The notes under the pieces are model-generated. The model saw only the letters and a program-made list of their open reading frames with translations, made no database searches and had not been told where the DNA came from. Both the position numbers and the translations under genes were made by a program. A DNA stretch of 29,855 nt. It comes from JAAUQA01 sp036351435 (GTDB taxonomy: Bacteria; Pseudomonadota; Gammaproteobacteria; Competibacterales; Competibacteraceae). Position 1 is the first letter of the stretch, and every line of letters starts with the position of its first letter. The stretch spans positions 1 to 29,855 of the forward strand of contig JAZBPA010000044.1 in the NCBI GenBank assembly GCA_036351435.1. Direction: 5' to 3'. Positions 7,036 through 15,922 of this stretch are shown piece after piece.

Positions 7036-9050
7036 TTGATTTGTCCGTAAACGCTCCGTTCGACCTGAGTGGGGAAGGTGTTGTTTTCCTGCAGAAATTC
7101 TAAATGAGGTGAATCAAGCAAGTTCCGGCCTGCAATAGAAAACTCCAGGTCGTCGACTAAACGCCACCCCAAGCGGACATCTAGGGTCAGATAATCATCA
7201 ACCGAAGCGACAGTTGTTGTTGGGGTGGCAACCGTCACATCAGGAATGGCATCGACATAACGTAGCCACAAATCCAAATCGACATCACGAGTCAGATCAA
7301 TAGACGTCAGTAGGGATAGCTGATGCCGGGGATCACGCTGGTCTCCTAGCCCTGCTGGAAAAATCACTGCATTATCGGGAATCTTGAGTTCAAAATTGGC
7401 ATGCAAATAACTGTAGCCGAATTGCATTCGCCAGCCAGGTGCCGGACGCCAATCTGCAGCTATTTCTAAGCCGTAAGTGGTGCCCTTTTCACCGTTGACT
7501 ACCACTACCGGCGCGGTGATAAACCCGGGGCCGGGGACAATAGCGGTCTGGTCAAGCACGGCAAACCGTAAATCGTCGTAATCGTTATAGAACGCCGTCA
7601 AGTCCAAGTAGAAATTTTCTTTCGGCCAGAGACGGTAACCGATTTCGTAGGCAATGACCGTTTCCGATTCAAGATCAGGATTGCCTTGCAGCACAACCAG
7701 CGTGGGCGGATTAGCTGGGCTGGGTGGTACGGCGATTAGGTCGAACGTCACGTCCTGATCGCCACGTGAGGGAGTTCGGACTGCGCGAGATACAGCAGCC
7801 CAGACTCGTTGATTGGCAGCTGGCTTCCACAATGCCCTGATATTGGGCTGCAGTTCCCAGCCAGTGAAGCGATTGTGCTCGATTTTGGCGCCGAAAGTCA
7901 GCTCCAGACGATTGTCAAACTTGCGGATTCGATCCTGAATGAAGGTGCTGAACAGTGGGTATTCGCGTTGAGCAGGCGTCATTGTCAACACCTCAGTGGG
8001 TGTAAAGTCGTCTCGATTGAAACGGTACCCTAGCCCCCAAATCAACTCGTGATGTTCACCCAATGCAGACTCATGCTGAAAATCAATATCAACGGTATCC
8101 AGTCGATAGTTGGTGAACAGATCGTCGCGTCGCTCACGCTGATAATAAACCTGCAAGGTACTGCGTGATGCTAGTGAGGATGTATGTTCCCATCGACCTA
8201 GCAGACTGAAACCGGACAAATCACCGTTGTCCAAAACTCGCTCCACACCCGCTGGTGAGGTAAACGAGGGTACGGTAAAATTTCGGTCGATATTTTCGCT
8301 GTGCACATCCCCTTGTACCATCACCACATCACGCGAAGAGGCTAACCAATCGACCCGAAAACCGCCGCGTGCCAGATCCCAGTCATCCTCGGCATCATTG
8401 CCGGCGGCATCCACTAGACCATCACGCTGAGCGTATTTGCCGTATCCGCGGAAAAAAATACGCTCGTCGATTTGACTGCCATAGCGCAAATCAGCAATGG
8501 TTTTTTCATTATTGCCTACGGTCAGGCTGGCAAACCCACCCTGGGTGTCAGCAGCGTTTTTAGTAATAATGTTAATAATGCCGTTCACCGAATTGGCACC
8601 CCAAAGACTACCGCCGGGCCCGAGAATGACTTCGATGCGCTCGACATCTTCCAACGGCAGATCCAGGGATTCCCAGTAAACGCCAGAGAATATAGGGGTG
8701 TAAACCGTACGACCATCAATCAGCACTAGCAGCTTGTTGGCGAACTGACCATTGAAACCGCGCGCAGTGATTGCCCACTGATTAGCATTCAGCCGGGCAA
8801 CATACAGACCGGGAACCAACCGCAATACCTCCGGCAACTCGATTACCCCGGAACGCCTGATGTCCTCTTGGCTGATGACAAAGACAGCGGCTGCAGAATC
8901 AAACAGCTTTTGTGAAGTGCGAGAGACCGAGGTCACTTCCCGGTTCATCAGCTCTTCGATGTCGAGTTGATCGACGTCTTCGGCTGCAACAGCTAACTGC
9001 ACAACGCAATGCCAGCAGCAAAGAGCCGTTACAAGGTTTCTGGCTATCAT
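7023..9050 (-). CDS. TonB-dependent outer-membrane receptor
   Basis: A 675-residue outer-membrane receptor. It has a signal peptide (cleavage near VAA-ED, residue 22-24) and the opening LDIEELMNREVTSVSRTSQK typical of this receptor group. The plug domain (about 50-160) contains PEVLRLVPGLYVARL, ARGFNGQFANKLLVLIDGR and ERIEVILGPGGSLWGANSVNGIINIITK. A long beta-barrel follows, ending with a terminal Phe (GQIKWRF). Such receptors import siderophores, cobalamin or other ligands using TonB energy, or sense them. It is the first gene of an operon with a YfiR-like protein and a sensor kinase, with a 13-base overlap to the former, so a sensory or sensor-coupled role is likely. The ligand cannot be told from the sequence. 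No TonB-ExbBD genes are in the window. Confidence 0.92.
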   Translation of the reverse strand: MIARNLVTALCCWHCVVQLAVAAEDVDQLDIEELMNREVTSVSRTSQKLFDSAAAVFVISQEDIRRSGVIELPEVLRLVPGLYVARLNANQWAITARGFNGQFANKLLVLIDGRTVYTPIFSGVYWESLDLPLEDVERIEVILGPGGSLWGANSVNGIINIITKNAADTQGGFASLTVGNNEKTIADLRYGSQIDERIFFRGYGKYAQRDGLVDAAGNDAEDDWDLARGGFRVDWLASSRDVVMVQGDVHSENIDRNFTVPSFTSPAGVERVLDNGDLSGFSLLGRWEHTSSLASRSTLQVYYQRERRDDLFTNYRLDTVDIDFQHESALGEHHELIWGLGYRFNRDDFTPTEVLTMTPAQREYPLFSTFIQDRIRKFDNRLELTFGAKIEHNRFTGWELQPNIRALWKPAANQRVWAAVSRAVRTPSRGDQDVTFDLIAVPPSPANPPTLVVLQGNPDLESETVIAYEIGYRLWPKENFYLDLTAFYNDYDDLRFAVLDQTAIVPGPGFITAPVVVVNGEKGTTYGLEIAADWRPAPGWRMQFGYSYLHANFELKIPDNAVIFPAGLGDQRDPRHQLSLLTSIDLTRDVDLDLWLRYVDAIPDVTVATPTTTVASVDDYLTLDVRLGWRLVDDLEFSIAGRNLLDSPHLEFLQENNTFPTQVERSVYGQIKWRF

Positions 9051-9338
9051 GCGGTTATTGAGTCTCCATTCTGTGGATTAGGCTGCCGGCTGAACGACTA
9101 GCTTATTGATGCCTTATCCATCATTCTCGGTAATATTTTCAAAACGTCAATGTGCGGCTCATTCAGCACACTACGCATGGATCAGTTTGGTTTAATTTGA
9201 ACCGCACTGGGTCATTATGACAGGCCAAATTGGGCTGCCGGCCCCTGTAACCCCTCAGAAAACCGTTGGACCAAGGCTGGTATAGGAAATGCAGAAGAGC
9301 CAGAAACTCTATTGTCCCGGTAAAGATTGAGGTGTGTT

Positions 9339-10049
9339 ATGCGTAAGCAAGTGGTTTTTGTCGAAGACGATGATGTCATCCGCGAGAACTACACCGAGTT
9401 GTTGACGGATGAAGGGTTCGAGGTCACTGCGTTTAGCGATCCACATGCTGCACTGGCTCATGTGAAGGAATCGATGCCTGATCTGGTGCTGCTGGACATC
9501 AGTCTGAAAACTGAACGTGACGCGGGATTTCAACTATGTGCCGACATGCGCCGCCTGTCGCCGGAATTACCCATTGTGTTTCTGACTTCACACGACAGCG
9601 AAATGGATAAGATCTCGGGCATTCGGTTGGGCGCCGACGATTATCTCACCAAGGACGTTAGTCTGAATTACCTGGTTATTCGGTTAGAAGCATTGCTACG
9701 ACGCTTTCAAGGTTTGGCCCGTATCGAAGCTGTGAACGATTGCGCTAAGGCGAAAAAATTTATTCGGGGTCCATTGGCCATCGATTGCGATAATCTAACC
9801 GTGTCGTGGCGGGGTCAGACTGCGGAACTCAATATGACGCAGTTCAAGATTACCCAAGAACTCGCCGCTCATCCCGGCCAAGTGAGAAACTACGACAAGC
9901 TGATGAAGGCAGCCAGTATCCACGTCGAACCGAATACCATTACGGCCCATATCAAGGCGATCCGGGACCGGTTCAGAGCGATTGACACCGGCTTTGACAA
10001 TATCAGAACCGAGCGGGGAATGGGTTATCGGTGGATAGAGGCGGCATAG
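9339..10049 (+). CDS. OmpR-type response regulator resembling sortase-system regulators
   Basis: The 236 residues comprise a receiver domain (acidic Glu9/Asp10/Asp11, phosphoacceptor Asp53, Thr83, Lys105) and a C-terminal winged-helix domain (about 145-236, ending GMGYRWIEAA). I chose the ATG at 9339 because a GAGG Shine-Dalgarno (9329-9332) lies six bases before it; a TTG at 9327 in the same frame overlaps that site and is unlikely. Blocks such as RENYTELL, GADDYLTKDVSLNYL, VSWRGQ, HPGQVRNYDKLM and NTITAHIKAIRDRFRAID match my memory of the proteobacterial dedicated sortase system regulator. No sortase gene is present here. It is divergent from the TonB receptor/YfiR/kinase operon across a 288-base gap, so that kinase is the likely partner and the operon a likely target. 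Confidence 0.88.
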   Translation: MRKQVVFVEDDDVIRENYTELLTDEGFEVTAFSDPHAALAHVKESMPDLVLLDISLKTERDAGFQLCADMRRLSPELPIVFLTSHDSEMDKISGIRLGADDYLTKDVSLNYLVIRLEALLRRFQGLARIEAVNDCAKAKKFIRGPLAIDCDNLTVSWRGQTAELNMTQFKITQELAAHPGQVRNYDKLMKAASIHVEPNTITAHIKAIRDRFRAIDTGFDNIRTERGMGYRWIEAA

Positions 10050-10061
10050 GGTTAGACTGAC

Positions 10062-11897
10062 TCAGTCCTCCAACAGACGCGCCCCCAACCCGGAGGCGCG
10101 CACAACTGACTTCTGCACTGCGGTCAATAACACTTTTTGATCACCCCGGATCTCCAACGCCACCCGCGCCCGGGTAATCCCAGTGTAAATCAACTCCCGG
10201 GTCAACACGGGCGAATCCTCGTGTGGTAATACTAGCAATACCTGATCGAATTCCGAGCCTTGGCTTTTATGGATCGTCATGGCAAACACGGGTTCATAAG
10301 CGGGTAATCTAGTCAATGCGATATGTCGGATAGCACCGTCGGCGGATTGGAAATACACCCGCAACCGTTCCGGTTCCTCCGGATCGGGCAGGGTAATACC
10401 GATGTCACCATTGAATAAGCGCAGCGTATAGTCGTTACGGGTAATCATCACTGCCCGCCCGGCATACCATTCTCGATCCACCCGATGCAAGCGGGTTTTC
10501 AGCAGAGTTTCGAAGCGTAAATTAAGATTTTCCACGCCCCGCTCTCCGCCACGTTGCGGGCAAAGCAGTTGAAATTCACTAAATTTCGCGATGATCTCGG
10601 TCACCGGAGCATGATGCCGGATACTGTCCAGATAGGCTTGATAACCAACCTGCATCCGCCTCAACAACTCATCCAAGCTTTGTTCCTTGGATTGCACGTG
10701 CCATTGTACATCAATGGGACTCGTCTTTATCAAACGTTTGATAGCCTTTACATCCGTCCGATTGACTGCCTGTGCCAGCTGGCCGATGCCAGATTCCGCA
10801 CCGAAGCGATAGCTGTGGCTTAGCAGGGTAATCGAATCCCGCAATGGGTGCTGCGCCTGTGCATCTCCAGCGATGTTTTCCCCGCTCAACCGGCTCAAAT
10901 AAGCCGCGAAATCCAGCGAATAGCGGCCCGCTTCGACACATAATTCGCCCAGCACAGCACCCGCTTCCACCGAACTCAATTGATCTCGATCACCGAGCAG
11001 AATCAACCGGGCGGAGGTCGGCAAAGCCCATACTGTCTTGGTCATCAGCGCCAAATCTACCATGGAGGCTTCATCGATTACCAAGACGTCGAGATTGAGC
11101 GGGTTGCTGCGATCATGGCGGAAATACACCCCATCCGGTTTAGGACCTAACAGCCGGTGCAGCGTGGATGCGTCTTCAGGAATCGCGTCCAATACAGTCG
11201 GGGATACGCGCTGTACCAAAGTCGTTTTGCTGGCACGTATCGCTTCTTGCATTCGAGCCGCCGCTTTGCCGGTTGGGGCAGCCAGACGGATACGCGGCGG
11301 AGTTTCCGCGTGTTCGATCAGCAAGGCCAGAATGCGCGCCAAGGTGGTGGTTTTGCCGGTGCCGGGACCGCCGGAAATCACACTGAAACCACGCAATACC
11401 GCTACCGCTGCTGCCACTTTTTGCCAATCCGTCGTGGTTGTCGTTTGAGGGGGAAACAACTGTTCCAGGCTGTTGTGCAACGCTTCTGACTCTATGGGCC
11501 ACAAGCGCGCCGCTCGTTTTTTCAGATCGGTGGCCAGTTGCTTTTCGTAGTCCCAGTAGCGATACAGATACAGCCGATCCTCTGCGTCCAACACCAGCGG
11601 TTTTTCCTCGCCGGGCTGGCCGACCACCGTGCTGTTGTTCAGAGTCTCCCGCCACTTGTCTAACGCTGGGGTGAAAATTGCGGAACGACCAGTATCCGGC
11701 CATAACAGCATTTTTCCGGCTTGTCGGTTAAGATCTAAACACACGTCGCCGTCATGCACGGCGCGGCTGACCAGAGCGCAACCCAATAATAATTCTCGGC
11801 TGCGATCCCGTGCCAAACCGGCTAATAGTCGGGCGAATTCCATATACAACGCGTCAATGACGTTATGCTGATGTAACACGTCCAGCACATCAGCCAT
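10062..11897 (-). CDS. recD: RecD, 5'-3' helicase subunit of RecBCD
   Basis: RecD (611 residues, close to the usual 608) is the fast 5'-to-3' helicase of the RecBCD nuclease that processes double-strand ends and degrades phage DNA. Visible motifs are Walker A GGPGTGKT (176-183), APTGKAAARM (motif Ia), Walker B VLVIDEASM with DEAS at 275-278, GDRDQLSSVEAGAV, TIHKSQGSEFDQVLLVLP and LIYTGITRARVALEI. All superfamily 1B motor motifs look intact. The start overlaps the end of recB by eight bases, so it is probably translated by coupling. It is the last gene of the recC-higBA-recB-recD series and is convergent with the response regulator, with only 12 bases between them. Confidence 0.95.
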   Translation of the reverse strand: MADVLDVLHQHNVIDALYMEFARLLAGLARDRSRELLLGCALVSRAVHDGDVCLDLNRQAGKMLLWPDTGRSAIFTPALDKWRETLNNSTVVGQPGEEKPLVLDAEDRLYLYRYWDYEKQLATDLKKRAARLWPIESEALHNSLEQLFPPQTTTTTDWQKVAAAVAVLRGFSVISGGPGTGKTTTLARILALLIEHAETPPRIRLAAPTGKAAARMQEAIRASKTTLVQRVSPTVLDAIPEDASTLHRLLGPKPDGVYFRHDRSNPLNLDVLVIDEASMVDLALMTKTVWALPTSARLILLGDRDQLSSVEAGAVLGELCVEAGRYSLDFAAYLSRLSGENIAGDAQAQHPLRDSITLLSHSYRFGAESGIGQLAQAVNRTDVKAIKRLIKTSPIDVQWHVQSKEQSLDELLRRMQVGYQAYLDSIRHHAPVTEIIAKFSEFQLLCPQRGGERGVENLNLRFETLLKTRLHRVDREWYAGRAVMITRNDYTLRLFNGDIGITLPDPEEPERLRVYFQSADGAIRHIALTRLPAYEPVFAMTIHKSQGSEFDQVLLVLPHEDSPVLTRELIYTGITRARVALEIRGDQKVLLTAVQKSVVRASGLGARLLED

Positions 11898-14800
11898 GAA
11901 TCGCGCCTCGCTGAGTCAGATACTGGTCCAGCGCTGCAATCAAGGCTGCCGGTGGTCGTGCCGCATAGATACCCTGGCCCGGTTGATCGGGCTGCATGCC
12001 ACGTAAAAACAGATACCGCACCCCGCCGAAATGCCGTTCGTAGTCATAACCGGGCCGTCGCCATTTCAGATAACGATGCACGGCCACCGTATAGATCAGG
12101 TATTGCAGATGATAACTGCCTGCCGCCATAGTCAGCGCTAACTGCTCCGGCCGATAATCGGTCGGATTCAGTCCGAGCCAACTCGATTTGTAGTCCACCA
12201 GATAGACTTTATCCTCAACTTCGAACACCAGATCGATAAACCCCTGCATGAAACCTTGCAACAGGCTGAAATCGAGCGGTTCCAGCAAAGCCCCCCAGTC
12301 CGCGCCATAATCCGCCAACACAGTTTTCAGGCTCTTGGTATCCAGACCTTCGAAACGGTACACGAAACCCAGTTCGGTTAGTCGACGAGTGCGATTCACC
12401 TGTTTTAACCGCACTGCATCACCCTCATCCAAAGGCGTGGCCAGTACCCGTTCCACCATATGCACGATCACTTCAAGCCAGGAGTCCTCGAAGCCGAATT
12501 GCCGCAAGGTATCCTGAGCAACAAGCTGAATGAGCGAACGGTCTGCAACGAAATCAAGCCGTTCGAACAGTGCGTGCAAACAGCGACCGGCCCGCGTTCC
12601 ACGCGGAAAGGTGAAAATGGACCGTTCCGGGGTTTCGGCCAAGTTGGTCGTGCCGGGATCGGCATCGTAATCGGGTAGATCAACGCCACGCCGTTCCTGT
12701 AAGGCGGAGAAGCTGGTCAATCGCCAGCCCATGCGCAAACGGCCACGAAATTCACGGGCCTGCAACGCCTGTTCGTCACCTTGGGCGGATTGCACGCGTG
12801 TCCCGTCGGTGCCGTGCAAGTCGCTGATCTGCACAGCGCCTTGGGAATTCTTCGCAACCCGCTGTAACCGCTCCATTAAACCCTGTTGGTTAAGCTGTTT
12901 GACATACTGGCGCTGCGCCTCCAACGGGTCGGCGTCAATCGGCAGAACCGGCGGTTGATAAAGCAACCAAGCCAATGCTGAGGTATCGGCATCCTTGATA
13001 CCGCCGAACACCGTATAGCAGCGGTATTTGGCGCGAGTCAGGGCGACGTAAGCCAGCCGCAAGCTTTCCGCCAATTCTTCGCGTACCGCATGGGGACGGC
13101 GTTCCTCTTGAGCCGGTGATCCCATATCCAACACGGCCTGATAATCATTGTCGGGATCGTGAAAACTAAATAATGTCCGTTTCTTATCGTCTTCCAGTTT
13201 TAAATCGCCGTCCCACAGGAAGGGGCAGAACACGATGGGATATTCCAGCCCCTTACTTTTATGAATAGTAACGATCTTGACCAAATCGGCGTCGCTTTCC
13301 AAACGCAGCTGTCGGCTGTCCTCATCCACCGAAGGCGTTTCGCGCTGCGCCGCCAACCACTGCGCCAGTCCTTCCATGCCGAGCCGCCGCTGCATATCGA
13401 CACCCTGCAGCAGTTCGCCCAGATGCAATACATTGGTCAGCCGCCGTTCGCCGTCGCGAAAACGCAATAATCGCCTATAAACATCATGGCGTTGCAAGAG
13501 GGTGCGGAACATGCGAATGAAGCCCTGTTCGCGCCACAATTGATGATACTGATCGAACATCAGCAAGGTATTTTCCCACTCCCGGTCGCTTTCCAGCAGC
13601 CGTTCCAGTTCCTCTGCCGAGTAGCCCAATAAATCAGTGACTAATGCCGCACGCACGATGTCTTCGCGCTGGGGTTCGGTGATGGCTAACAGCAACCGTT
13701 CCAACTCGGTGGCTTCCGGAGTAATGAACACGCTATCGCGAGAATGCTGAACGCTGGGCACGCCTAAATCGAGCAGGGCTTTGCGAATCAGAGCAGCCTC
13801 AAAATGGGTACGTACCAGCACCGCGATATCGCCGCCACTCAGCGAACGGCGTTGTCCGTCTTGCTCGAAATAGGCTTTTCCCTGTTCTCCCTGGCTCAGT
13901 AATTCCGCGATACGAACCGCCGTCGCTTGGGCGATTTGCGGGCGCACCTTGGTTTTGTCTTGCAACTTGCCGTCTACCGGCGGGATCAGCCAGATTTGCA
14001 ACGGCGCGGCCTCATCGCTCACCACCAGAGTCGATCCCGGCTTAGCGGCGGCGCGTACCGGATGAAACGGAATCTGCTCCAGCAAAAAAGGATTGGAGCG
14101 GAATCCGAACACTGCGTTGAGCGCCTGAATCAAGCCGGGATCGGAACGCCAATTGGTGTCCAACGTGTATTCAGCCCCAGCGTCTGCCTTGGCCCTGAGA
14201 TAGGCGAAGATATCCGCACCCCGGAAACTGTAAATGGCCTGTTTAGGATCGCCGACCAGAAAAACCGCTTGTTGCGCATTGCGGTAAATGGATTGAAAAA
14301 TCGTGTATTGAGTCGGGTCGGTGTCCTGGAACTCGTCAATCAGCGCGGCTTTATAACGAATGCGGAGCATTTCCGCTAATTGTGGGCCGCGTTCGGGGTC
14401 GGCCAGTGCTTTGCGCAGATTAAGCAACAAATCGTCATAGGACTGCACCTGACGCCGTCGCTTGCGCCGAGGGAGTTCCTGATTGCAATAACTCAGCAGT
14501 TCATAACGCAGAATTTGCAGATACTGTTTGAAATAGTTTTGCAGCCTTTCGCTAGCGGTATAAAGGTCGTCGCAAACGGCGAAAAAGTCATGTGCCGGTG
14601 GCGCTTTATTTTTCTTGGTAGACCCCGCCAGTTTGGTGGTGGTGAAATTGATGAACTTGTCGAAGGGTTTGGGTTCTAGGGTGTCCTTTTCGCGCAGGTA
14701 CTCATCCATTGCGATGAACCAGTCGGGCATCCCTTTGTTGTAGATATTGGCTTTCAGTCCGTCGTTGTCCAGTAGCAAGGTGGTAATGGTTTCGCGCTCG

Positions 14801-15480
14801 GCAGACCACAATGCACTCGCCACACTGAGCGCCTGTTTGAAATCCTCTTCAGCTTTGCTCAGATCTTCGATCTCCTCCAGTTCGCTGACCTGTAAATACG
14901 GTTTGCCGAGATAAGGCTGAATTGAGGCTTGGAGTTCTTGTGGGCTGAGATTTTTATTGACGATGTGTTGCGCCAACAGCGGATGCACATCATGCAGTCG
15001 GCGACGCCAGAAATCCTCGACGATTTCCCGCAGCAGTCCGGATTCATCGGGCACGATTTCGGTTTCAAACGGCATTTTGCTGGCAAATGCGCTGTCATCC
15101 AGTACCCGTTGGCAAAAGCCGTGAATCGTGTAGATAGCCGCTTCGTCGAATGCCAGTACGGCGTTGTTGAGCCGTCGCAACACTGCCGCTTCTTCGTCGG
15201 CATGGCGTTGCAATAGCCGCTGATAAAAAAGCTCGGTGCTGGAACGTTGCTGAAACACCTGACGGGCTTCCACTAGGCGGGTACGAACCCGTTCCTTGAG
15301 TTCCTCGGTAGCGGCCTGAGTGTAGGTCACCACCAGAATATCGCTGACCCGCAAACCCTTTTCTACTACTAGGCGTAGATATAGTCCAGCAATGGCATAG
15401 GTTTTCCCGGTCCCGGCGCTGGCCTCGACCAAATTAACGGTGTCTAGCTGGGCTTCAAAGATGTCTAGCGGTTGGGGCAT
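11890..15480 (-). CDS. recB: RecB, 3'-5' helicase and nuclease subunit of RecBCD
   Basis: RecB (1196 residues; E. coli 1180) provides the 3'-to-5' motor and the only nuclease site of RecBCD. The helicase shows Walker A EASAGTGKT (19-27), TYTQAATEELKERV, DEFQDTDPTQY, VGDPKQAIYSFRGAD, TNWRSDPGLIQALN, TIHKSKGLEYPIVFCPF and LAYVALTRAKYRCY. The C-terminal nuclease shows GRCLHALFERL (metal-binding His), GFIDLVF (Asp near 1083) and VYLVDYKSSW (Asp near 1096, Lys near 1098). All catalytic residues are therefore present and the enzyme should be active. Its start has no good Shine-Dalgarno (AAGG is about 13 bases away). It is separated from recC by the higB-higA pair and an 85-base gap with a hairpin repeat, which is unusual. 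Confidence 0.95.
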   Translation of the reverse strand: MPQPLDIFEAQLDTVNLVEASAGTGKTYAIAGLYLRLVVEKGLRVSDILVVTYTQAATEELKERVRTRLVEARQVFQQRSSTELFYQRLLQRHADEEAAVLRRLNNAVLAFDEAAIYTIHGFCQRVLDDSAFASKMPFETEIVPDESGLLREIVEDFWRRRLHDVHPLLAQHIVNKNLSPQELQASIQPYLGKPYLQVSELEEIEDLSKAEEDFKQALSVASALWSAERETITTLLLDNDGLKANIYNKGMPDWFIAMDEYLREKDTLEPKPFDKFINFTTTKLAGSTKKNKAPPAHDFFAVCDDLYTASERLQNYFKQYLQILRYELLSYCNQELPRRKRRRQVQSYDDLLLNLRKALADPERGPQLAEMLRIRYKAALIDEFQDTDPTQYTIFQSIYRNAQQAVFLVGDPKQAIYSFRGADIFAYLRAKADAGAEYTLDTNWRSDPGLIQALNAVFGFRSNPFLLEQIPFHPVRAAAKPGSTLVVSDEAAPLQIWLIPPVDGKLQDKTKVRPQIAQATAVRIAELLSQGEQGKAYFEQDGQRRSLSGGDIAVLVRTHFEAALIRKALLDLGVPSVQHSRDSVFITPEATELERLLLAITEPQREDIVRAALVTDLLGYSAEELERLLESDREWENTLLMFDQYHQLWREQGFIRMFRTLLQRHDVYRRLLRFRDGERRLTNVLHLGELLQGVDMQRRLGMEGLAQWLAAQRETPSVDEDSRQLRLESDADLVKIVTIHKSKGLEYPIVFCPFLWDGDLKLEDDKKRTLFSFHDPDNDYQAVLDMGSPAQEERRPHAVREELAESLRLAYVALTRAKYRCYTVFGGIKDADTSALAWLLYQPPVLPIDADPLEAQRQYVKQLNQQGLMERLQRVAKNSQGAVQISDLHGTDGTRVQSAQGDEQALQAREFRGRLRMGWRLTSFSALQERRGVDLPDYDADPGTTNLAETPERSIFTFPRGTRAGRCLHALFERLDFVADRSLIQLVAQDTLRQFGFEDSWLEVIVHMVERVLATPLDEGDAVRLKQVNRTRRLTELGFVYRFEGLDTKSLKTVLADYGADWGALLEPLDFSLLQGFMQGFIDLVFEVEDKVYLVDYKSSWLGLNPTDYRPEQLALTMAAGSYHLQYLIYTVAVHRYLKWRRPGYDYERHFGGVRYLFLRGMQPDQPGQGIYAARPPAALIAALDQYLTQRGAIHG

Positions 15481-15515
15481 GTAGGGGGAGTTGCCTTTTT
15501 TATTTCGGTGAATAA

Positions 15516-15532
15516 GGTACGCGCTGCGTACC
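15516..15532. repeat. REP-like palindrome between higA and recB
   Basis: GGTACGC (15516-15522), loop GCT, GCGTACC (15526-15532) form a perfect 7-bp stem followed by CTACC. The layout recalls the extragenic palindromes of the form GGTGCGC...GCGCACCCTAC that are scattered through many proteobacterial genomes. No strong U-tract follows on the minus strand, so it is at most a weak attenuator or an mRNA stability element between higA and recB. Confidence 0.45.
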
Positions 15533-15565
15533 CTACCGCACTACCGGCACTGGTTAGTTGTGTAT

Positions 15566-15922
15566 TCAGGTTTCATGAACTAGGCATTCGAGCGGGATAT
15601 GCAGCGAATTGTGGAGTCTGCGAATCATTGGGAGGGAAAGTGAACGCCTGCGATTGAATACCTCGGATACGCGCCCCCGTGAACCGATGAGTGGCTCCAG
15701 GTCTTTGCGGGTTAGATTCATTTGCTCCATACGAAACTTGATGGCATCAATAGGATCGGGCAGATCAATACGGTGATGTTTGGATTCGTAGTGCTCTACC
15801 AAAACCAGCAGCACATCAAGATGATCACCATCCGGTGTGCCTTCAGGCGAGCCCCAGAGGCGATCAATTTGTTCCAACGCGGCCTCGTAATCGGCTTCAG
15901 TTTTAAGAGGATGAATGTCCAT
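15566..15922 (-). CDS. higA: HigA antitoxin with helix-turn-helix
   Basis: The 118 residues start MDIHPLKTEADYEAALEQID and include a pre-HTH helical region. The DNA-binding domain at about 57-112 contains DPIDAIKFRMEQMNLTRKDL, IGSRGRVSEVFNRRRSLSLP and MIRRLH. This is the HigA antitoxin family, which neutralises HigB by direct binding and represses its own promoter through the HTH. The ATG shares one base with the stop of higB (TAATG), the toxin-first order typical of higBA. Its likely operator is the palindrome at 16232-16248 in front of higB. It lies on the same strand as the flanking recC and recB, so HigA repression could also influence transcription that reaches recB and recD (inference). 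Confidence 0.9.
   Translation of the reverse strand: MDIHPLKTEADYEAALEQIDRLWGSPEGTPDGDHLDVLLVLVEHYESKHHRIDLPDPIDAIKFRMEQMNLTRKDLEPLIGSRGRVSEVFNRRRSLSLPMIRRLHNSLHIPLECLVHET

Noticed and set aside
9327..9338. TTG at 9327 as start of the response regulator
   Set aside because: It overlaps the GAGG Shine-Dalgarno that serves the ATG at 9339, and the receiver domain begins right after that ATG.
13927..14379. Long plus-strand frame opposite recB
   Set aside because: It is an antisense shadow of a strongly conserved RecB region, with no Shine-Dalgarno and no recognisable protein pattern.
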